Positions 31,399 to 32,163 of a DNA stretch of 32,163 nucleotides are shown piece after piece. Both the position numbers and the translations under genes were made by a program. The stretch is from a virus. Location of the stretch: positions 1-32,163 of IMG/VR virus record IMGVR_UViG_3300010883_000232. One strand, written 5' to 3'. Each line of letters begins with the position of its first letter. Within the stretch, counting starts at the first letter, position 1. The notes beneath the pieces were generated by a model. That model was not told the origin of the DNA. It searched no databases and saw only the letters and a list, made by a program, of their open reading frames with translations.

Positions 31399-31758
31399 TT
31401 AAAACGGTATCTCATCATCAAGTCCGAAATCCTTGTGGAAATTGTCATCGGGGTGACGCTGGTTCTCGAACCATTCTGCCCGGTTCTCTGCGAATGCGCT
31501 GATGATGATGGAACCGAATATCATCAACTGGCCCTTATCGAGGGCGCGCAGATCGTGCTGGTCTATGCTGTCGAGATATGAGCCAGCCTTCTTTACGGCT
31601 TCCCAGAGCGGTGCGTCTTCATCCTGTTCCAGATGGTGTCCGGTCATCATGTGCCCCTTTGAACAATAGAACGTTAATCCCCGTCCGTTTTTATGGCCGA
31701 AACCACGCGTGGCCTTAAAACAGACGGGGCAGAGCTTGTTGTGTTTTATGTATTCCAC
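31399..31758 (-). CDS. Small zinc-finger protein with SSB-like acidic C-terminus
   Basis: 119 residues from a GTG at 31758 inside the end of the upstream gene. Residues 10-38 hold a zinc ribbon-like pattern: CPVC, then YCSKGHMMTGHH. The centre is helical (EDAPLWEAVKKAGSYLDS, later QLMIFGSIIISAFAENRAEWF). The last residues GLDDEIPF mimic the conserved DDDIPF tip of bacterial single-strand DNA-binding proteins, used to recruit replication partners. The zinc ribbon could bind DNA. Located in the replication cluster between the Pro-rich protein and the DNA methyltransferase. No family recognised. Confidence 0.65.
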   Translation of the reverse strand: MEYIKHNKLCPVCFKATRGFGHKNGRGLTFYCSKGHMMTGHHLEQDEDAPLWEAVKKAGSYLDSIDQHDLRALDKGQLMIFGSIIISAFAENRAEWFENQRHPDDNFHKDFGLDDEIPF

Positions 31759-32163
31759 GCACCTACCGGAGGTGCGACGGCGACAGGTGGAGCCACCGCG
31801 GGCATTGGGGCAGGTTGAGGTACAGGTGCCGGCGCACTGGGCACGGGCGTGGGAGCCGGTGCTGGAGCCATGGGCGGTGGTGCAGGGGCAACGGGCTGCG
31901 CTTGTGGTGCGAAACACGCAGGTTGCTGGACCCACTGGACGATCTCGAAATTGGGCACTTGGGTTGAATTCTGTCCGGTAGATGTCAGCGTGGCGCCGGT
32001 CAGCCTGATCAGCGGATACAGGCCGGGGTTTTGTGGTGCCTGTTGCGCGATGACGGCCGCAATCTGGCAGAACCCTTTCCATGTTCCTGTCGAGGCCTGC
32101 TCCCAACATGCGGCGTTTTCATTATCCAGAGCCATGGGGATGCGGACGGCTTCCGCCCATCCG
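31746..32163 (-). CDS. Replication-region protein with Pro/Ala-rich tail, cut by window end
   Basis: The frame is open to the right edge. An ATG exists at 32135, but it lacks a ribosome binding site and the codons upstream (GWAEAVRIP) read naturally into it, so the true start is probably outside the window. The visible ordered part (to about 85 residues) includes TWKGFCQIAAVIAQQ, YPLIRLTGATLTSTGQNST and VPNFEIVQWVQ, beta-like and possibly OB-fold-like. The last 50 residues are nearly all Pro, Ala and Val, like a flexible linker. Its stop overlaps the GTG of the zinc-finger gene. A nucleic-acid-binding role is only a guess from context. Confidence 0.6.
   Translation of the reverse strand, partial: GWAEAVRIPMALDNENAACWEQASTGTWKGFCQIAAVIAQQAPQNPGLYPLIRLTGATLTSTGQNSTQVPNFEIVQWVQQPACFAPQAQPVAPAPPPMAPAPAPTPVPSAPAPVPQPAPMPAVAPPVAVAPPVGAWNT

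Overview
This window is the structural, packaging, lysis and part of the replication region of a tailed phage with a T7-like (short-tailed podovirus) virion plan. It could be a free phage or phage DNA assembled from a metagenome. The main clues are a head-tail connector portal, scaffold, capsid, tail tubular A, tail tubular B, three to four internal virion proteins and a gp17-like fibre in the T7 order, with a T7 gp13-like protein beside the large terminase. No integrase or other host gene is visible. A DUF6456-like gene (a family I know from Alphaproteobacteria), the moderately high GC content and the general look of the proteins suggest a marine or aquatic alphaproteobacterial host. That host assignment is inference.

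Almost everything is read on the minus strand, so the operon runs from right to left. From the right edge: a Pro/Ala-rich protein cut by the window end, a small zinc-finger protein with an SSB-like acidic tip, a beta-type DNA methyltransferase and a primase/RecA-like helicase (28865-32163). Next is a 155-base segment (28711-28865) holding seven copies of a CTGTCTCG motif, a large imperfect inverted repeat with a perfect 20-bp palindromic core, and two tiny stop/start-coupled reading frames. Then come a DUF6456-like gene, an intrinsic terminator with a competing hairpin, the small terminase, an approximately 390-base mostly non-coding gap, a small basic protein, a 2-oxoglutarate/Fe(II) dioxygenase-like protein and the large terminase (25215-28711).

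The virion module (5841-25222) follows: gp13-like protein, two small proteins, portal, Bbp19-like protein, scaffold, capsid, a capsid-associated protein with a terminator behind it, tail tubular A and B, internal virion proteins and the tail fibre. After the fibre come a fibre-assembly-like protein, a small membrane protein, two Sec-exported proteins of unknown role, a second DNA methyltransferase of the NPPW type, a membrane-anchored coiled-coil protein and two small coiled-coil genes. The last block is the lysis cassette (289-2114): an EF-hand membrane protein, small holin-like proteins, an overlapping spanin-like pair and a GH24 endolysin.

At the far left a small plus-strand transcription unit (1-245) converges on the long minus-strand operon and ends in a good intrinsic terminator at 262-290. 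Genes are packed very tightly, most joined by ATGA, TAATG or TGATG overlaps, so translational coupling is the rule. Several real genes are shorter than 60 codons. No tRNA, CRISPR array, insertion sequence, DNA polymerase or phage RNA polymerase was recognised here.
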